Numbered from the stretch's first letter, positions 14,996-23,420 are shown. The stretch is DNA of 32,079 bases from Hyphomicrobiaceae bacterium (GCA_021647535.1 JAKIUO010000010.1:1-32079), one strand, 5' to 3'. Program-made: numbers and translations. Notes: generated from the sequence alone by a model not told the origin.

Positions 14996-16174
14996 TTAAG
15001 TACAGCACTGGCCTTCAAGATAGTTTGCCAGGGCATCCATGGGGACGCTCTTGTCTACAAAGCTTTCGCCTATGTCATGGGCCATGATGAAGACCAGCTT
15101 GCCGCCCACGACCTTTTTGTCCTGCGCCATGGTGGCCAAAAGCTGGCTGGCCGAGGGGCCGGGTTTGTGGGGCAGGTCGGTGACCCTTGTTGGCAGGCCG
15201 ACGGATTTGAAATGGGCTTCGACTTGCGATGTTGCATCCTTTTGGCAATATCCCAGCTGCTCGGATAGCTCAAAAGCCATCACCATGCCGATGCTGATGC
15301 CCTCGCCATGCAGCAGACTGCCATCATACTGAGCAAAAGCTTCAAGGGCATGGCCGAATGTATGGCCCAGATTAAGCAGCGCCCGCACGCCGCCCTCTCG
15401 TTCATCCAGCGCTACAATACGTGCCTTGGCACGGCAAGAGGTGGCGATGGCGTAGATACGGGCCTGTTCGTCGCCCGTGAGCAGGCGGGGGCCATATTCT
15501 TCCAGCCATGCAAAGAAAACCGGATCATCAATCAGACCATATTTGACCACTTCGGCATAACCGGCGCGCAATTCACGTTGGGGCAGGGTGTGCAGCACAT
15601 CGGTGTCGATGATCACGAGGCGCGGCTGGTGAAAACAGCCGACAAGGTTTTTGCCCTGCTTCGTGTTAATGCCGGTTTTGCCGCCAACCGAGCTGTCGAC
15701 CTGAGCCAGCAGGGTGGTGGGTATCTGCACGAAATCCATGCCCCGACGTAAAATGCTGGCGGCAAAGCCGGCAAAGTCGCCAACGACGCCGCCGCCAAAG
15801 GCAATAATCAGATCGCCGCGCTCGATCTGCATTTGCAGCAGGGTTTCGCACGCGTTGGCAAAGGGCGTGAAATTCTTTGTGGCTTCACCGGGGGGCAATA
15901 TGAGGACATCGTGAGAGAGCCCAGCCTGCTCAAGGCTTTTTTGCAGTTTGCCAAGGTGCAGCGGGGCGATATTTTCGTCGGTGATAATAGCGCATTTGCG
16001 CTGGCCTAGCCGGTCCTTGATCATCTCTCCGGCCTGATGTAACAGTCCGCTGGCGATTTTGATATCATAGGAGCGTTCGCCCAGCTCAACCGGTACGCTA
16101 GCCTGTGTCTCGGGGTCTGGTCTTTCGGGAACCTGTGTTTGGGGGGGCTGTGTTTTTGGGGCAGTGTCAGTCAT
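14996..16174 (-). CDS. aroB: 3-dehydroquinate synthase
   Basis: The enzyme performs the second step of the shikimate pathway (DAHP to 3-dehydroquinate; NAD and a divalent metal as cofactors). The 392-residue protein shows DENIAPLHL, PPGEATKNF, AFGGGVVGDFAGFAAS, PTTLLAQVDSSVGGKTGINTKQGKN, and the metal-binding LNLGHTFGHALE and LLHGEGISIGM. The first 30 residues are rich in Pro, Gln and Thr and lie before the usual N-terminus. The longest ORF would start at 16219. ATG at 16174 fits better because it overlaps the end of aroK by 8 bases, a coupled arrangement, and avoids 15 extra basic residues. Confidence 0.95.
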   Translation of the reverse strand: MTDTAPKTQPPQTQVPERPDPETQASVPVELGERSYDIKIASGLLHQAGEMIKDRLGQRKCAIITDENIAPLHLGKLQKSLEQAGLSHDVLILPPGEATKNFTPFANACETLLQMQIERGDLIIAFGGGVVGDFAGFAASILRRGMDFVQIPTTLLAQVDSSVGGKTGINTKQGKNLVGCFHQPRLVIIDTDVLHTLPQRELRAGYAEVVKYGLIDDPVFFAWLEEYGPRLLTGDEQARIYAIATSCRAKARIVALDEREGGVRALLNLGHTFGHALEAFAQYDGSLLHGEGISIGMVMAFELSEQLGYCQKDATSQVEAHFKSVGLPTRVTDLPHKPGPSASQLLATMAQDKKVVGGKLVFIMAHDIGESFVDKSVPMDALANYLEGQCCT

Positions 16175-16811
16175 TATTTTTGCTTTCTTCGCTGTTACCG
16201 TCCTTGCCCTCATCCTCATCCTGGCAAAGATATTTGCACAGCGCCTTTACCGCTTCAGTGACGATGACCCGTTTTTGAACATTGCGGCTGGTGACATGGA
16301 CATTTGACTGGCGATAAACAGGATAGCGCTCATCAAGCAGCTTTTTCATGACAGCGCGCGGGTCGGCTGTTTGCAGCAGGGGACGGGTCGAGCGCCGTGA
16401 TACGCGTTCCATCAGGACATCGAGGTCGGCGTTCAGCCACAAGGTGACACCGCGTCTGGCAATAGCCTCTCTGGTCTCTTTATTCATGATCGCGCCGCCG
16501 CCAGTGGCCAGTATTTGCGGGCCGCTCTCTAATATGCGGCGGATGACTTTGCGCTCACCGTCTCTGAAATAGGCTTCCCCATGTTCGGCAAAAAGCTCTT
16601 TGATGCTCATGCCAGCCGCCGCTTCGATTTCGTGATCAGCATCGACAAACGGGAGTTTGAGCTGCCTGGCGAGCAGGCGGCCGATTACGGTCTTGCCAGC
16701 CCCCATCAGGCCGACAAGCACGATTGAGCGATCGCCAAGTTTGCCGATCAGCAGCTCACGCTGCCGGGCGCTCCTTTTGCGAGCGGCCCTGTGTTTTAGT
16801 CCAAAGCGCAT
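16167..16811 (-). CDS. aroK: Shikimate kinase
   Basis: The enzyme phosphorylates shikimate at the 3-hydroxyl using ATP. The 214-residue protein has the Walker A GLMGAGKT at about residues 34-41, the shikimate-binding DADHEIEAAAGMSIKELFAEHGEAYFRDGERKV region, and ATGGGAIMN. The adenine/lid region is SRRSTRPLLQTADP. It is longer than the usual 170-200 residues: about 22 basic residues precede the kinase fold, and the last 20 are very acidic (CQDEDEGKDGNSEESKNND). It is the first gene of the aroK-aroB-CNNM run and overlaps aroB by 8 bases. The start has no strong ribosome site. Confidence 0.94.
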   Translation of the reverse strand: MRFGLKHRAARKRSARQRELLIGKLGDRSIVLVGLMGAGKTVIGRLLARQLKLPFVDADHEIEAAAGMSIKELFAEHGEAYFRDGERKVIRRILESGPQILATGGGAIMNKETREAIARRGVTLWLNADLDVLMERVSRRSTRPLLQTADPRAVMKKLLDERYPVYRQSNVHVTSRNVQKRVIVTEAVKALCKYLCQDEDEGKDGNSEESKNND

Positions 16812-16834
16812 GCGTCTCGTAAACCTTTGGCACA

Positions 16835-16864
16835 GATGAGGCGATCACCGATGAGGCGATCATC
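16835..16864. repeat. 15-bp direct repeat upstream of aroK
   Basis: GATGAGGCGATCACC (16835-16849) is repeated at once as GATGAGGCGATCATC (16850-16864), 14 of 15 bases alike. It lies 24 bases from the aroK start codon, inside the likely leader or promoter. Confidence 0.7.
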
Positions 16865-16879
16865 CTGGGGGATAAAATG

Positions 16880-16952
16880 CCGTTGGTGTGACCCGTTTCA
16901 AAATTTAGCCATTTCCTTCTTGTATACTGGAAAAAGGTTCGAACACCAACGG
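16880..16952. promoter_or_regulatory. 10-bp inverted repeat in the divergent aroK/secreted-protein promoter region
   Basis: CCGTTGGTGT (16880-16889) is the exact reverse complement of ACACCAACGG (16943-16952), with 53 bases between. A TATACT box (16923-16928) on the plus strand lies between them. On the minus strand, TTGAAA at about 16902-16897 followed by ATTTTA is a possible aroK promoter. It may be paired operator half-sites; the function is inferred. Confidence 0.35.
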
Positions 16953-17076
16953 GAGGGAGTGCTTTTTTTACTTTGCTGGGGGAGGAACTGGCGAGCAGCC
17001 CTTGCCAAGCGCCCGTATAGCAATGTATTCGTCATATTAGGGCCAAACTTCATTTGTCTGATAGCGAGCTGATTTT

Positions 17077-17217
17077 ATGCTGAATTCTGTGCGATTGCTG
17101 ATTTATCTGGGGGTTATCATCGGTGTTACCTATGGCTGCTTATTTGCAATCGTTACGCTTCTTGAGCCAGCGCCGCGCAATATGTCGACCTCAATCGGTA
17201 AAATCAAACTGCCCTGA
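17077..17217 (+). CDS. 46-residue single-pass membrane peptide
   Basis: Reading from ATG at 17077, MLNSVRLLIYLGVIIGVTY starts the peptide, which continues GCLFAIVTLLEPAPRNMSTSIGKIKLP and stops at 17215-17217. One membrane helix (about 6-29) is followed by a short proline-containing tail, with EPAPRNMS at the junction. I recall similar tiny proteins with a membrane helix followed by EPxPRxM near aroK in other alphaproteobacteria, but I cannot name a function. A weak ribosome site (AGCGAG, about 10 bases upstream) is present. The stop lies 37 bases before the likely start of the next gene, so the two are probably co-transcribed. It is short, but the hydrophobic pattern and position argue that it is real. 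Confidence 0.6.
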   Translation: MLNSVRLLIYLGVIIGVTYGCLFAIVTLLEPAPRNMSTSIGKIKLP

Positions 17218-17254
17218 CCAAGAGGGACGGTTTGGCTTTGTCAAAGGTCAATTG

Positions 17255-19231
17255 GTGCGTTTTGGCTTGTTAGCGCCGCTTGTTTTTATGGCAGTGGGTG
17301 GTTTGAGCGAGTGTGCCGTTGCGCAGGGAAAATTGTGGGTTGACCGCTCCACGGCGCCTAAACAGACGGCGCCTAAACAGACGGCGCCTAAACAGACGGC
17401 ACCAAAAAGACGTTTGCCAGCAAAACCTCTTGTCAAGCAAAGAACCTATCAGGCGCGACCAGTTGCGCCGCGCATCCCCGTGCAAAATGGAGCTCCAAAT
17501 GGTCGTTATGGTGCTTCATCTGCCAGAGCGGGTGTAAAGAGGCGCGCCAATGGCATTGAACGGCGTACATTAGCCCCCATTGGAAATGCCCCGATTGATC
17601 AGCAATATGGGGCGGGGAACGCCATAAATGATTTGAGAAACAAGCCGCCGGGGGCCTTCCGGTCTTCTGGTCAAGAAGTGGGCGGGACAAACTGGCAAGG
17701 GCGTTCCGGGGGGCCATCTTCTGCGCAGCTCTGGCGGGGCATGAATTTCGAGACGTTTCGCGATGCGGTTCTGAAGCTGGACGGAGGCGGAGGCTCTCCT
17801 GTTCTCAATAATCTGTTTGCAGCTGTGCTTGTCGACCGCTCTATCCGTTTCGCCAATAGCGACCCCAAAGTGCTTGATCTGCTGAAAATGGTGGTGCTGT
17901 ATCGCATGGGGCGCATCGGCGACCTTGCGGCTTTGGTCGACACTATTCCTGAACGCCAGCGCACGCTGCCCATGCGGGTTTTTCAGGCGCGCGCGCTGCT
18001 GGCCAGTGGCGAGGTGCAAAAAGCCTGTGCGCTGGCCACACGTTTTCCTGTGGGAAACCCTGATCTGGGGCGCGATCTTCTGGCTGAAGCGTTGATGATG
18101 ACGGCGCTTTGTGCGGCACAGGAAAAAGATTTGCAAACAGTGGGGTTGATGGCTGAGCTGGCACGTGACAAGGGCGTGCGCTCGCCGCTTTCCTATGCGG
18201 TTATTGACTATTTGCTCAGTGGTGTACGCCCCAACATCAAGACCCCGCAGCGGTTGGGCGTGCGCGATTATGCCTTTTTGCGGCTGACCGGTTCCAAGGC
18301 CCCGCGCAACCTTTTGAAAAAGGCCGAACCGGCTTTGGTCTATGCGCTGGCGGTGGATCGGACGACCCCTGTTGCCCTGCGTCTGGATGCGGCAGAGAGG
18401 GCCGCGTCAACAGGGCAGATCAATGCACAGGCTTTGGCGCGCATATATAGCGAAGTGGCCGGACAGAGGGGGCGCAACCGCGCCAAACGTCAAAGCGATG
18501 CGCAAACCAGAGCCTTGCTGTATGATGGCTTGTCGCGCACCAATGATCCGCTTTTGCAGGCCAAAATCATAGATACGCTGCTGGCCAATGTGCGCCGGGT
18601 ACATTTGTCGAGCACGGTCGGCCCTATGCTTTTACCCTATGTAAGGCGTATGCAGCCCGGTAAAAAACTGGACTGGTTCGCCACAAGGGCCATTGAGGTG
18701 GCGCTTTTATCAAGCGATATGAAACTGGCGGAGCGCTGGTTTTTGTTCGTCCAGAGGGGCGGACGTGGGGCTTATGGCGCAGCGGAATGGCTGCCGCTGG
18801 CGCAGCTGGTGAAAAAAAATGCGGTGCCGTCAAGCGATGGTACGCAGATGGCCTTGCGTATGGCGCGGGCGCGCCGTCTTGATGGACGGGCTTTGCACGG
18901 CTTGACCAGCGTGCTGGATGCGCTGGCTTTTGACGTACCTATTCCTCTATGGAACAGTGCCAGCAAGCACGGACAACCCAAAAAAGGCGCGCTGCCCGCA
19001 ACCGGCGTGCTTGGCAAGCTTAAAAAACTCAGTGAAGAAGGGCGGGCCGGGGAGGTGCTGCTTTTATCGATGCAGGCGGTCGGCACACATTCTGCTGATG
19101 AGATGCACTTGCTGGCGCTTGGCGATATTGTGCGCGCCTTGAAAAAAACGGGGTTTGAGCGCGAGGCCGGTCTGTTTGGTTTTCGCGCCCTTTACGGCAT
19201 CTGGCCAACCGGCGCGACGCGCATTCGCTAA
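17255..19231 (+). CDS. Large secreted helical-repeat protein of unknown function
   Basis: The ORF is open from 17123, but the part before 17255 overlaps the preceding membrane peptide and has no ribosome site. AAAGG at 17243-17247 sits 7 bases before GTG 17255, which opens a clean signal peptide (VRFGLLAPLVFMAVGGLSEC, cut near VAQG). A TTG at 17252 is the alternative. The product is about 658 residues. A Pro/Lys/Thr repeat (APKQT three times, then APKRR) and a basic low-complexity stretch run to about residue 145. The rest is Ala/Leu/Arg-rich and helical throughout (for example VQKACALATRFPVGNPDLG, EALMMTALCAAQEKDLQTVG), as in TPR-like solenoids. No catalytic motif is seen. It is divergent from aroK and ends before element D. 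Confidence 0.75.
   Translation: MRFGLLAPLVFMAVGGLSECAVAQGKLWVDRSTAPKQTAPKQTAPKQTAPKRRLPAKPLVKQRTYQARPVAPRIPVQNGAPNGRYGASSARAGVKRRANGIERRTLAPIGNAPIDQQYGAGNAINDLRNKPPGAFRSSGQEVGGTNWQGRSGGPSSAQLWRGMNFETFRDAVLKLDGGGGSPVLNNLFAAVLVDRSIRFANSDPKVLDLLKMVVLYRMGRIGDLAALVDTIPERQRTLPMRVFQARALLASGEVQKACALATRFPVGNPDLGRDLLAEALMMTALCAAQEKDLQTVGLMAELARDKGVRSPLSYAVIDYLLSGVRPNIKTPQRLGVRDYAFLRLTGSKAPRNLLKKAEPALVYALAVDRTTPVALRLDAAERAASTGQINAQALARIYSEVAGQRGRNRAKRQSDAQTRALLYDGLSRTNDPLLQAKIIDTLLANVRRVHLSSTVGPMLLPYVRRMQPGKKLDWFATRAIEVALLSSDMKLAERWFLFVQRGGRGAYGAAEWLPLAQLVKKNAVPSSDGTQMALRMARARRLDGRALHGLTSVLDALAFDVPIPLWNSASKHGQPKKGALPATGVLGKLKKLSEEGRAGEVLLLSMQAVGTHSADEMHLLALGDIVRALKKTGFEREAGLFGFRALYGIWPTGATRIR
17351..17410 (+). 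repeat. 15-bp in-frame tandem repeat encoding APKQT
   Basis: ACGGCGCCTAAACAG occurs three times without change (17351-17365, 17366-17380, 17381-17395), followed by a fourth, diverged copy ACGGCACCAAAAAGA (17396-17410). The unit is a multiple of three, so copy number can vary without breaking the frame. The identical copies point to recent expansion or frequent slippage. Confidence 0.9.
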
Positions 19232-19295
19232 CCCGAATTATGGATATATCTGATCAGGTATAAGAAGAGGCAGGGGCCTTTACTTCTCAGGCAAT

Positions 19296-19475
19296 TCGCT
19301 TCGCGACGGGGCCAGCGCTTTTATATTCTGCACTACCGCTGCGCTATTTGAGCGCTGGACCCCGCTGGAGGAGCCCCTCCAAACCTCCGGTTTTTCTATT
19401 TTAAAGTTAAAAAAGGGTGGGGTTGGGAGGTCTCCTCCCAAGCGGGTGTGGGCAGCAGCCCACTTGCGAAGCAAG
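19296..19475. repeat. Intergenic palindromic hairpin-chain element, copy D
   Basis: The left arm has TCGC-TTC-GCGA (19296-19306), an enlarged second hairpin GGGGCCAGCGCT/AGCGCTGG-A-CCCC (19308-19319/19351-19363) with a 31-base loop, and TGGAGG-AGCC-CCTCCA (19366-19381). The right arm has TTGGGAGG-TCT-CCTCCCAA (19423-19441), GTGGGC-AGCA-GCCCAC (19448-19463) and CTTGC-GAA-GCAAG (19463-19475). It lies between two convergent genes (3' ends 19231 and 19489). The left arm's second hairpin is where this copy differs from all others. Confidence 0.87.
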
Positions 19476-19488
19476 CTGAGGATTCCTC

Positions 19489-20694
19489 TTAAAAATTGGC
19501 GTTTTGATAGCTGAAGCTGTTGGCATGTGACCTGTTGGCCTGGCGTTTCTTCCTTGCGGCTGCGCGGCGTCTCTTTAACGATTTGGCCCGTCTATTGTGG
19601 ATCAACCGGGCCACTTTTACCCTATTCTTTCGGCCTTTCCACTGGATATTTTTGCGCATGTTGCGTGAGGGGGCCAAGGCTGATGTGAGTATTGGTTCTT
19701 CAATCTCTATGGACTTTGCATCTGTTGCAGTGGCTTTTGCTGAAGCCATGATAAAGCGGCTTTTGACAAAGGTACGCCGTTTGCTGCAGAGCCAGACAAA
19801 GCGGCTTTTGCGAAAGTGATCCGGGTGAAGCATGGCCAGAAATTTTCGGGCATGTACAACATCGCCAAGCGCTTTGTCTTTGGCTTTCCTGTCGTTCTTT
19901 TCCTTGCATATAGAAGCGAATTTCGTCCCTAGCCGATTGATGGCTTTTGGTAAAATACAAGAAAGATTATGGCTCATACTGTGCAGCTTTTTGCGGTTCA
20001 GATCTTTTTGAGGGGTGGTGCTGCATTCCTTTTGGGCTCTGGAAAAAACCGCCAGCACTATTTTGTTTTCAGGTTCGGTATAGACCCGCTTCAGCTGTGG
20101 CTTGTTTAGGCCTGACACGCTGGTGTTTTTATGGCAGTACCACTTGCTGTCAGCACGGTATACAAGATTACCTTTGATTGTAGCCTCTTTCAGCACATGC
20201 TCTCTCAGCTCTACGGTTTTGAACATGAGATCATTGGCTGTGTACCAGGGGATAGAGGCCAGACAGGCGGCCTTGAATTGGCGGCTCAAAAAGCGCAGTT
20301 TCACACGGGCATTGCATAAAACTCTGTCGCGATTCATGGACTGGTAGCATTGAGTTTCTGTTTTATTGCTTTGTTCTGTGAGTGTGCCGGTGATGTTGAC
20401 GCCATCAATGACAGGGCCGAGCGTGATGGCAATGCGTTTTTTGCAGATCCGTGTGCCGACATCATTATTGTTGAGTTTGCGTAACCGGTTGAGGTTGACA
20501 CGCAATCCGAACTCTCCAGCTTGGCAAATCGCCCTATATTGCCGGGTCAAACAGCTGGCCTGTTCGAATTGATTACCGGTGATACATTCTTTTTCGCTTG
20601 TCAAAAATTCGCCAACACTGCCAAAATCGCAGCCAGCCAAGTGCAAGGATAACAATACAAGAATAGTAATTTTAGGTAGATTACGCCGCCACAT
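19489..20694 (-). CDS. Cys-rich predicted lipoprotein with polybasic C-terminus
   Basis: The chosen ATG at 20694 gives 401 residues and places a lipoprotein signal at the very N-terminus (MWRRNLPKITILVLLSLHLAGC, lipobox LAGC). The ORF extends to a TTG at 20760, but that has no ribosome site. A GGAG lies 13 bases before the ATG, which is far. The mature part has three loosely similar blocks of about 100 residues. Each has a leading Cys, a Cys before a basic/aromatic helix (SCLTRQYRAICQA, LSRQFKAACLAS, RLGTKFASICKE) and a later C-K/H pair (RICKKR, WYCHKN, WLCSKR). The last 60 residues are extremely basic (RRAKSLKRRRAAARKKRQ). I know no such family. The A/T-richer composition than neighbours may mark it as acquired. 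Confidence 0.7.
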   Translation of the reverse strand: MWRRNLPKITILVLLSLHLAGCDFGSVGEFLTSEKECITGNQFEQASCLTRQYRAICQAGEFGLRVNLNRLRKLNNNDVGTRICKKRIAITLGPVIDGVNITGTLTEQSNKTETQCYQSMNRDRVLCNARVKLRFLSRQFKAACLASIPWYTANDLMFKTVELREHVLKEATIKGNLVYRADSKWYCHKNTSVSGLNKPQLKRVYTEPENKIVLAVFSRAQKECSTTPQKDLNRKKLHSMSHNLSCILPKAINRLGTKFASICKEKNDRKAKDKALGDVVHARKFLAMLHPDHFRKSRFVWLCSKRRTFVKSRFIMASAKATATDAKSIEIEEPILTSALAPSRNMRKNIQWKGRKNRVKVARLIHNRRAKSLKRRRAAARKKRQANRSHANSFSYQNANF

Positions 20695-20842
20695 TTTATA
20701 CAAACGCTCCCACACACGTGTATTGTACCGACCCCAAAATGCGGTCAGCAGAAAAAACAATAGGGGGGAACTATATCAAATTAATACTAACATCTGATTA
20801 CTGATCGTCAAGCATATTATGTGCGCGGATGAATTGATAGGG

Positions 20843-23341
20843 TCAAGAGGTCTCCTTGTGGTCCTCAAGATGGGGCCGCCAGCGCCGTAGCAGTAGGGAA
20901 TTGCTGACCACCGATATGGAGCTCATGGCCATGGCGGCACCAGCGATGGCAGGGTTGAGCAGGCCGAGCACAGCCAGCGGGATGCCAATGAGATTATAGA
21001 TAAAGGCCCAGAACAGGTTTTGCTTGAGTTTGCTCCAGGTGCGTTTTGAAACCTCAAGCGCGGCAGCGACGAGGCGTGGGTCAGAGCGCATCAGCGTGAC
21101 GCCTGCCGTTTCCATGGCAACGTCGGAGCCTGATCCCATGGCAATGCCCAGATTGGCCAGCGCCAGCGCCGGAGCATCATTGACGCCATCGCCGATCATG
21201 GCAACGATCTTGCTGGAATTTTGTAATTTTTCAATCTCGTGCGCCTTGTCTTCGGGGCGGGTTTCGCCACGATAGTTGGTGATGCCGGTGGCCTTGGCAA
21301 TGGAGCGCGCGGTGCGTGTGGCGTCACCAGAAAGCATCATGACCTCAATGTTTTGCGCCTGCAAGCGGGCAACGGCCCGCGCGCTTTGCTCGCGCACCTC
21401 ATCGGCGATGGCCAGCAGGCCGAGCAGGGTTTTGTTGCTCATGACAAAGACAACGGTGTGGCCAAGTTGCTCCCATTCGCATTGCAGCTTTTGCAGATTT
21501 TCCCCGAGCTCAACGCCGTTTTGGCGCATGAGTTCAAGATTACCAATGAAAACGTGATCGTCTTCGACCAGTCCCTCAACGCCAAAGCCGGTATGGCTCT
21601 TGAAATCGGTGACGGGGTGCAAATCGAGTTTTACGGTTTCGCTGGCCTCTTGCACGGCGCGCGCCAGAGGGTGCTCGCTGGCCGCTTGCACGCTGGCCGC
21701 CAGCATCAGCATGTCAGAGCTAGATCCGTACTCTGCATGTTGTTGGACGACGGCAGGACGGCCTTTGGTCAAGGTGCCGGTCTTGTCGAAAATGACCGTG
21801 TTGACTTTGTGGGCCGTCTCCAGCGCCTCAACGCTTTTGAACAAAATTCCAGCCTTTGCAGCGGCACCGGTGCCCGCGACAATGGCAGTGGGCGTGGCCA
21901 GACCAAGGGCGCAGGGGCAGGCAATGACCAGCACTGAGACGCAAGCCACCAAAGCGGCTTCAAATCCGGCACCAGAAAGCCACCAGCCCGCAAAGGTCAA
22001 AGCCGCGATGACCAGAACAATCGGCACGAAAATAGCGGCGACCTTATCGACCAGGCGTTGCACGGGAGCCTTGCCGCTCTGGGCGTTCTCAACGAGTGAA
22101 ATGATGTGGCCAAGGGTGGTATCAGAACCTGTGCGGGTCGTTTCGATGATGAGGCGTCCCGTGCCGTTGATCGAACCGCCGGTGACTTCATCGCCAATTT
22201 GTTTGCTAACGGGCAGGCTCTCACCGGTAATCAGCGCCTCATCGGCCTGTGAGTGGCCATCTGTGACGGTGCCATCAACGGCGATGCGTTCGCCGGGCCG
22301 CGTGATGACCAGATCGCCGTTCCGCACATCTTCGATGGCAAGCTCAAGCTCTTGTTCGTCCCGCAATACGCGCGCCGTTTGCGGGCGCAGGTTCATGAGC
22401 TCCATAATGGCGGCTGTGGTGCCGCGTTTGGCGCGTGTTTCAAGGATCTTGCCGAGCAGAATAAGCGTGATAATAACCGCGCCAGCCTCGAAATACAGAT
22501 GTTCGCTGGACGCGTCGCCAAGCTTCACCATCATGAACAGGGAGAAGAAATAGGCGGCGCTGGTGCCCAGAACGACCAGCACATCCATATTGGCCCCGCC
22601 AGTGCGCACAGCCGCATAAGCGCCTTTATAGAAACGCCGTCCCACATAAAATTGCACAGGGGTGGCCAGCAACAGTTCAGCCAGAGGCGGCAGACCAAGG
22701 GGAACGCCGAGCGCCATAAAAATCATTTGCGCCAGCAGGGGAGCGGTCAGGAGGGTGGCAATCAGCAGATCGCGCAGATCTTTTTTAGCTTCGCGCTCCT
22801 GTCTTTGTTTGTGACGTTTTTCCTGTTCGCCGCGTTTGGCCAGATCACTTTGAAACAGATGCGCCTCATAGCCGGTATCCTCGATGGTGTCGATCAGACC
22901 TTTTGCGGGGGTGCCAAGGGCAACAGTGAATTCACCGCGTTCAAGGGCGACATTGATATTGGCCTCCAGCACATCCGGGCGGGCCAGCACGGCCTGTTCG
23001 ATGCGCGCCGAACAGCTGGCGCAGGTCATGCCGTCAATGGACAGGCGAATGGTTTCAAGGGGAACCTCGAAGCCCGCGTCACTAACGGTTCGGGTGAAGT
23101 CAGCCAGCGTGGCTTTGGCGGGGTCAAAACGGATGCTGGCTTTTTCAAGCGGCAGATTGACCGCCGCGCTGTTGATGCCGTCCATTTTGCCGAGCAGCTT
23201 TTCAAGGCGCGTGCTACAGGCCGCGCAGGTCATGCCCTCGACGGGAAAGCTGATTTGGACCAGATTTTTTGTTGCTGCCGGTTCAGTATTAAAATCGACA
23301 GGACAGTTTTCAGTTTCCCGGGTGTTTTTCTGGTGTTCCAT
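20843..23341 (-). CDS. copA: Copper-exporting P1B-type ATPase
   Basis: The 832-residue membrane pump exports Cu(I) using ATP. Two N-terminal metal-binding domains carry GMTCAACS (Cys39/Cys42) and GMTCASCS (Cys107/Cys110). Eight membrane helices follow, with the copper path motif CPCALGLATP. The actuator loop has TGESLPVSK, the phosphorylation site is DKTGTLTKG, and the nucleotide domain has the SEHPLA motif and GDGVNDAPAL. The end has NLIGIPLAVLG and MAMSSISVVSNSLLL, the second metal path. ATG at 23371 is possible, but GGAGG lies 10 bases before the ATG at 23341 and nothing precedes the first, so 23341 is used. It is expressed from a MerR/CueR-type promoter. No cueR or copper chaperone gene is adjacent. 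Confidence 0.96.
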   Translation of the reverse strand: MEHQKNTRETENCPVDFNTEPAATKNLVQISFPVEGMTCAACSTRLEKLLGKMDGINSAAVNLPLEKASIRFDPAKATLADFTRTVSDAGFEVPLETIRLSIDGMTCASCSARIEQAVLARPDVLEANINVALERGEFTVALGTPAKGLIDTIEDTGYEAHLFQSDLAKRGEQEKRHKQRQEREAKKDLRDLLIATLLTAPLLAQMIFMALGVPLGLPPLAELLLATPVQFYVGRRFYKGAYAAVRTGGANMDVLVVLGTSAAYFFSLFMMVKLGDASSEHLYFEAGAVIITLILLGKILETRAKRGTTAAIMELMNLRPQTARVLRDEQELELAIEDVRNGDLVITRPGERIAVDGTVTDGHSQADEALITGESLPVSKQIGDEVTGGSINGTGRLIIETTRTGSDTTLGHIISLVENAQSGKAPVQRLVDKVAAIFVPIVLVIAALTFAGWWLSGAGFEAALVACVSVLVIACPCALGLATPTAIVAGTGAAAKAGILFKSVEALETAHKVNTVIFDKTGTLTKGRPAVVQQHAEYGSSSDMLMLAASVQAASEHPLARAVQEASETVKLDLHPVTDFKSHTGFGVEGLVEDDHVFIGNLELMRQNGVELGENLQKLQCEWEQLGHTVVFVMSNKTLLGLLAIADEVREQSARAVARLQAQNIEVMMLSGDATRTARSIAKATGITNYRGETRPEDKAHEIEKLQNSSKIVAMIGDGVNDAPALALANLGIAMGSGSDVAMETAGVTLMRSDPRLVAAALEVSKRTWSKLKQNLFWAFIYNLIGIPLAVLGLLNPAIAGAAMAMSSISVVSNSLLLRRWRPHLEDHKETS

Positions 23342-23389
23342 TGTGCCAAAGCCTCCATAGATGCTGACCATTAAAAGCGTCTAGGAATA

Positions 23390-23420
23390 TATATAGAACT
23401 TCCAGTCACTGGAAGGTCAA
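23390..23420 (-). promoter_or_regulatory. MerR/CueR-type copper-responsive promoter of copA
   Basis: On the minus strand, TTGACC (23420-23415) and TATATA (23395-23390) are 19 bases apart. This is the overlong spacer that MerR-family activators untwist. The dyad ACCTTCCAGTGACTGGAAGT (23417-23398) lies between the two boxes and matches the CueR operator form ACCTTCC-N6/7-GGAAGGT. Copper-dependent activation of copA follows from known CueR promoters. The regulator itself is outside the window. Confidence 0.88.

Noticed and set aside
16936..16945. GGTTCGAACA, resembling a tRNA T-loop
   Set aside because: The flanking bases do not pair as a T stem and no acceptor, D or anticodon arm lies upstream.
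21239..22553. Further plus-strand open frames opposite copA
   Set aside because: Same cause. copA has every P-type ATPase motif in order on the minus strand.
22253..23374. Open frame of 373 codons on the plus strand
   Set aside because: It is entirely antisense to copA, has no recognisable domain and reflects the high third-base GC of the copA strand.
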